Below, in pieces: positions 59,499 to 64,000 of a stretch of 64,000 nt of DNA. The DNA lies in contig VZSF01009844.1 in assembly GCA_013398295.1 (NCBI GenBank), positions 248,993 to 312,992 of the forward strand. The letters are read 5' to 3'. Position 1 is the first letter of the stretch, and each line of letters opens with the position of its first letter. The translations under genes were made by a program, and so were the position numbers. The notes below the pieces were generated by a model. The model made no database searches. It saw only the letters and a list, made by a program, of their open reading frames with translations, and was not told the origin of the DNA. This DNA is from Chionis minor. Its lineage: Eukaryota; Chordata; Aves; Charadriiformes; Chionididae.

Positions 59499-60687
59499 CT
59501 TTTTTGTCCTTGCATTGAATTAGACTCATTTAATTCCTCTCGCAGAGGGAGCAAAGCAGGGACACACACATGAGGGCTGGGTGAGGGCTGCCGGCCCCGC
59601 AGGATCCCACCACCAAGGATTTGGGGTGCCACCCTGCTGGCATTGTCCCCATCCCAGCCCCAGTATAGACAGCAGCAGCTGGGGCCAAAAAACCAAGTAC
59701 CCGGCTCCCTTAGCCGCCCTCCCGCGACGCGCCTCCCCGTTAGCTGCTCGGGGAACGGCCACACGTTAATTACCTGCGTGCCGGTGGCAGCTTTCCTGCA
59801 GGAACCTGTTAATTGCTGCTGTGCCGCTGCCACCATCACTGGCTGTCGCTGTCCCGGCGTGACCCTGAGGACATGGCCGGCCACCCCGCTCACACTCCAA
59901 CACATCCCTGCCACCCCCTCCCCATCCCTTCCCCAAACCGGGGGCATTATCATTACTATTTTTATTATTACTCTTAAGCTACCCTGCAACAACGCTGCAA
60001 AGACCCTGCCGGCAGCCCTGCTTGCCGGGGCTGATTTATGCACCAGTGGCAATCTTAATTCAGCCCTGGTGCACCCAAGTCAGCGCCGCAGAGCAAGGCG
60101 GGCATGGCGGCGTGCGTTGGGAATGATGCAGTTCCTACCCTTCACCCTTTATTTGTATTTTCTGTCCTGCACGATATATATCAGCCATCGCTGGTGCTGG
60201 AGTGCTGCTCCACAGTCTATTATAAAATGGCTCGGTGCAAAAGATGCATATAAATAAGAGAAGCCGTGAAGTGTTCCTCAGCCGCTGGTGCAGCGAGCGC
60301 TCGCAGCTGTGATTTATAGCATCTGCTCGATGGGTCTCTCTGACATAAATCTCACACTTCATTCACATCTACGGAGTTGGGGAGAGGGAGCCGTGGCACC
60401 CCCAGCACCCACGGGCACACGCCATCCCCACCGTCCCCCTCTGTGGCACCCTCCCTGGCTGCAGTCTTGGGGAAAGGGAGGTGAGCCGGGATGGATCCAG
60501 CCATACCTGATGTCTCAGCTCCACCCAGCCACAGCTCTTGCTCTCCTCTCTCCCACGGGGCTGAGAGCAGTGACGGTGCTGGGCTCGTGCAGGACCTCAG
60601 TGTGGTGGAGCATCACAGCACTGGGCTCCCACAGCCCCTGGCATCTGCTGGCCACCCACCAGCATCCCTTGGCTATAAAGGCAAGGA

Positions 60688-60990
60688 CCAACACCTTCTG
60701 CAATGGCCAGCACCTGCCATGACCAACACCTTCTGCAATGGCCAGCACCTGCAATGGTCAACACCTTCTGCAATGGTCAACACCTTCTGCGGTGTCCAAC
60801 ACCTTCTGCAATGGCCAACACCTTCTGCAGTGTCCAACACTTTCTGCAATGGCAAGCAGCCTCTGCAATGGCCAACACCCTCTGCAATGGCCAACACCTT
60901 CTGCAATGGCCAACACCTTCTGCAATGGCCAACACCTTCTGCAATGGCCAGCTGCTTTTGTAGTAGCCAACACCTTTTGCACAGGCCAAC
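60688..60990. repeat. 19-bp minisatellite, CCAACACCTTCTGCAATGG type
   Basis: About fifteen imperfect copies of a 19-base unit are arrayed, with variants in which GCAATGG becomes GCAGTGT, GCGGTGT or CAGCACC. Since 19 is not a multiple of three, the reading frame shifts with each copy. All three plus frames and several minus frames stay open (230 and 308 codons plus, 145 and 177 minus), giving cyclic MANTFCNGQHLLQWPTPSA-like text. These are not genes. Confidence 0.95.
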
Positions 60991-63444
60991 GTGGGTATGC
61001 CTGCCTGGGGCCCTGCACGGCAGACCTCCTGGCAAGGCGCCTTCCAGACCTTCCTGCTTTCCCCTATCTCCTGCTGGCATTTTGGGACCCCTCCAGGAAT
61101 CCAGGAGCAAGTTCCTGCCCCTTTTGGCCTGGCCGCGTTTGGTCGCAGCTGGGTGGTCTCCCCTCCTCTGCCGTGGTGGGTGAGCAGCTCTGCTTTGCCC
61201 TCTCGGGGTGGTACATCATCAGGAGCCGGTGCAGAGCAGCGCTGGAAAAGATAAACTATAAAAAAATCAAAAAGCAGCCTAAGTCTGCAGCCCAGCAGAG
61301 ACTGCAGCAAGAGGAACAGCTTTTACTCAATTTGGGGTTTTTTTTCTGGAGAAGGAGGGAGCTGCCGGGCACTGCGAGCCCCGGCCATGCAGGGTGGTGC
61401 AGTGTCCCTGCTGCCCTGGGATGGTGGTCCCTGACGCCAGCACCAACCTGGCTGTGTCCCTGGGGGACCATGGCGGGGACAACCCGCACCCAGGGCTGCC
61501 CTGTAACACCCCGGGGGCCAAAAACCGGTGGGGGTGGTGGTGAAGAGCCAAATTCAGAGAGTTTGAGTGGGTGCAGTGCTCTGACGTCTTTCCCGCTGGA
61601 GCAGATCCCAAGAAAACGAAGACAGGTCGAGTCTTTAAAACCCAGAGCTGCCTCCCAGGAATGAGCTGTGACCCGCGACAGCACCAACAGAGGCATTTTC
61701 CGGTGCCCTGGAGAAGAGCGCAGCCATGGGTGCACCCATCGCCCCGTGGCTCAACCTCCTCCAGCTCCGCACGCTGCCGAAACCACGGCCCCGCGCTGGG
61801 CAGAGGGAGACCGGCAGTTTTATAACAACGGCAATAAAAATAATTAACATTAATGTGAAGAGGAAACCTTTCTCCATCCGCCCCGCGTTGGCTCCACCGG
61901 TTTCCCGGCGCGCCGTGCCGGCCCCTCTCGGCTGCCGCAATGCGAGGCGCATTACAGCGCGGTCCTGCCCCCCCCTTCCCCTCTGCACATTTCTACGGCA
62001 ACGTCGTTTACTTGGTTAAATAACTCATTTATCTTTTTATACTCTCTGCAGATCATAATACACCCACTCTGACAATACCGCACACCAAAGACCTAATTTT
62101 AGAAATGGTGTTTATAAGTAATCAGTTTGAAATATTGGAGCGGTCGTATGATGGGGTTTTTTTTTCTGAAATACTGACGTTTGCAAGAAAGCTGCTCATA
62201 AGGAAAATTCTGATTATAACAACTCATTTAGAATAAATCAGTTTGAAATGGTTTATATAACACGGCGGTATGTGCCGTACATGAGCATCCAAGTTTCTGT
62301 GTTTTTCCTTTCAGTGAGATGAGATTAAATGAAACCCCAAATGCAAGTGGTTTTGGGCACTTTGGGTTTTTTTTCGCTAAGCGGAGGAAATGCAGCTTCT
62401 CAGCAATTTTATGGCCAATTGGGTTGGGGGGGGGGGGAAAAAAGATGATAAAAATTATGGAGAGGAGAATTATCACCCTCACAGCCCGCCCTGCTCCTGC
62501 TCGCCCCGACACCCCCAGCCCCTCCTTCCAGCTGGGGGGTCCCCACACCACCCGCCCTGCGAGGGCATCTCAGGCTCCTGGGGTTTGCCGGGGGCTTTGC
62601 AACCCTTTTCCCCCATCCCCATCCCAAGGAAACCATCAACCCCCACAACCACCCCTGGGCAGAGCCCGAGCCAGGCGCCTGGGGCAGGGCTCGGACCTCC
62701 CCGTGCTCTCCTCCGGGAGCATCTTCCCGGTGCGTGCCGGTACCGCATGCACCGGCAGCAGGGATGGCGTACGCAGCTGCCAGCACCGCATCTCACAGAG
62801 CATCCCTCGCCCTGCGCTGGGGACGGCACGGAGCCGCCCGCTGCCTGAGGCCTGGCAAACTCATCACGTGTGCCCGTGGGCTGGGGGCTGACTCCCACCC
62901 ACCCTGGACGCTGGGACACCCGGCCGGGGCACGGCGGCACCCACCCTTGCAACAATAATTTACCTGCCCGTATTTTCGGAGCCCAGTCAAGGTTTTCCCC
63001 TGGAGAAGAGGCAGAAAGGGCTCGGCAGAGCAGGGCAGCGGCGGGTGCGTCCGACGCTGCATCCCGGGCCCCACTCCCTGGCAAAGCACCCGAGCGCCGG
63101 ATCGCTGAGGGCTGGGAAGTCAATTTTAAAAAATACTAATAAATCAAGCGAGCGCGGGATGGAGGGAAGGAGGGAGGGAAGGAGGGAGAGTGTGATGTGG
63201 CCAGGAAAAAAAAAAAACCAAAACATGGCCAAGGCAGCTCAGGTGAGGTGAAGGGAGATCCCAGGGCAGGACAGGGATCCCGGAAAAGCCCAAAATTTGG
63301 GCAAACCCATTCAGCCGGGCAAGGCTGCGGTTTGGCACACACCCCAGAGGGGTCCCCGGGGACGCGGAGCCCCTTCAGCACCTATTAACAACCGCTTCTG
63401 ATCGATGACATCCACCACCCCGAGAGAAAGAAAACAGAGCAAAG
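60991..63444. other. Gene-less region before the next transcript
   Basis: GC-rich DNA with one AT-rich island (about 62000-62470). No coding exon was recognised. A G-run of 12 lies at 62426-62437 and GGAGGGAA repeats lie near 63160-63190. Confidence 0.5.
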
Positions 63445-63467
63445 AAAAGCTCTTAATGGTAATTTAC

Positions 63468-63473
63468 TTTATT
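63468..63473 (-). terminator. Candidate poly(A) signal of the right-hand transcript
   Basis: The minus strand reads CAAAATAATAAAGTAAAT. Cleavage would fall near 63445-63455, at the composition border. Confidence 0.45.
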
Positions 63474-63610
63474 ATTTTGTAAATGTGAATTTTACAAAGC
63501 GTTTTACAATTAATGATCACATTGGGTTGGGTTTTTTTTAAATGGATTTTTCATCATATGAAAACAGCTATGAGCACAGTTCCAACTCGGGGGGGTCTTA
63601 ATCTTTTTTC

Positions 63611-63629
63611 TTTTTTTTTTTTTTTTTTT
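63611..63629. repeat. Poly(T) run of 19
   Basis: Nineteen T residues in the plus strand, so an A19 run on the proposed minus-strand transcript. Confidence 0.9.
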
Positions 63630-63722
63630 AAGTTACTGATATATCGTGTCAGCCATGGCTACAAAATAACAGTCTTAACTATACAGAGTAAGAGCACATA
63701 AATACTAGTGAATAATGCACGA

Positions 63723-63724
<2 letters not shown>

Positions 63725-63751
<27 letters not shown>
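63725..63751. repeat. Poly(A) run of 27
   Basis: Twenty-seven A residues in the plus strand, so a U27 run on the proposed minus-strand transcript, about 95 bases upstream of the A19 run. Confidence 0.9.
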
Positions 63752-63754
<3 letters not shown>

Positions 63755-64000
63755 GCTAGCATCGTTCGTGGCTGAGACAGTTGAGGAACATAATTCAGTG
63801 GTACTGTGAGATTTCCTTACAGCACAGAAAGTATTTTTAACAGTCATGAATTACAGTACTACTTAATACCCTATGAAGACGCTTTAAAAACAACCTTGTA
63901 CTTTAAGTCCTTTTTTCCCAAACATTCTGTCCAAAGGATTAATGTTCTATTTGAATCAAGTGCCATCCAAATGTTCAAGTCAAAAATATTTATACATTTA

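Larger units (their letters stand above)
57233..60687. other. Gene-less region with alternating AT- and GC-rich blocks
   Basis: AT-rich stretches at about 57380-57780, 58130-58470 and 59090-59460 alternate with GC-rich DNA. It includes an ATT microsatellite and a poly(T) run. No exon, LINE or RNA gene was recognised. Confidence 0.5.
63445..64000 (-). other. Probable 3' UTR end of a minus-strand gene, perhaps NACC2
   Basis: Composition changes abruptly from GC-rich to AT-rich at about 63430, and the minus strand carries AATAAAG there, as at the 3' end of a minus-strand transcript entering from the right. No coding exon is in the window. In human the gene after UBAC1 in this direction is NACC2, a BTB/BEN-domain repressor, so its 3' UTR is the simplest reading. 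This rests on synteny and a poly(A) signal only. Confidence 0.4.

Noticed and set aside
59453..60052. 199-codon minus-strand frame with a Lys-rich end
   Set aside because: The Lys stretch is the poly(T) run read on the other strand; the remainder has no family resemblance.
60688..60990. Cluster of microRNA-type hairpins
   Set aside because: The units are short direct repeats and I could not find self-complementary arms of hairpin length.
60491..61664. Frames of 230 and 308 codons with NTFCNGQHLLQW-type repeats
   Set aside because: They are read-through of the 19-base minisatellite in successive frames, continued into GC-rich DNA.
62319..63123. Overlapping frames of 152-214 codons on both strands
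   Set aside because: They overlap each other in GC-rich DNA and are Pro/Gly/Ala/Arg-rich without domains. I looked for NACC2 BTB or BEN features and found none.

Overview
This window is vertebrate nuclear DNA and almost certainly from a bird. It holds several CR1 LINE copies with avian-type 3' ends, a solo LTR with the TGTCCTGGTTT start common in avian ERVs, small introns, and GC-rich intergenic DNA as on avian microchromosomes. Protein-coding content is low and I see it only on the minus strand. The order (CAMSAP1, then UBAC1, then a probable 3' UTR where NACC2 should lie) matches the human 9q34.3 order, as I know it. There is no operon-like, CRISPR, phage or bacterial content.

Layout: 1-6306 is intronic DNA of CAMSAP1 (microtubule minus-end binding protein). 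Its first coding exon is at 6307-6469, directly behind a strong splice acceptor. Its CpG-island promoter (about 6490-7660) is interrupted by a 571-base assembly gap. From 7.9 to 20.4 kb lies intergenic DNA with two similar minus-strand CR1 copies, a GC-rich stretch (14.4-19.4 kb) and a compact cluster of RFX X-box, AP-1 and CRE-like motifs near 15.8 kb. From 20.4 to 26.4 kb is AT-rich, gene-less DNA that may be a long UBAC1 3' UTR. UBAC1 itself (KPC2, ubiquitin-associated subunit of the KPC ubiquitin ligase) occupies 26376-45432 in ten intact coding exons. All junctions and phases agree and give a 408-residue protein. Its introns carry an ancient CR1, two other CR1 3' ends and a solo LTR. Its CpG-island promoter has three ZNF143/THAP11-type motifs and ETS sites, and also contains a gap.

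From 46.0 to 63.4 kb I see no gene. The region alternates GC-rich stretches with sharply bounded AT-rich islands that look like candidate conserved non-coding elements. It also holds a plus-strand CR1 and two coding-like but spurious minisatellites (15/30/105-bp and 19-bp units). The last about 550 bases look like the 3' end of another minus-strand transcript, most simply NACC2 by synteny.

The two recognised genes are in tandem on the same strand and act in separate pathways (microtubule organisation and ubiquitin-mediated turnover). I found no undescribed multi-gene system. The observations most worth checking are regulatory: the promoter motif arrays, a G-quadruplex candidate in the UBAC1 3' UTR, the possible 6-kb UBAC1 3' UTR, and the AT-rich islands.
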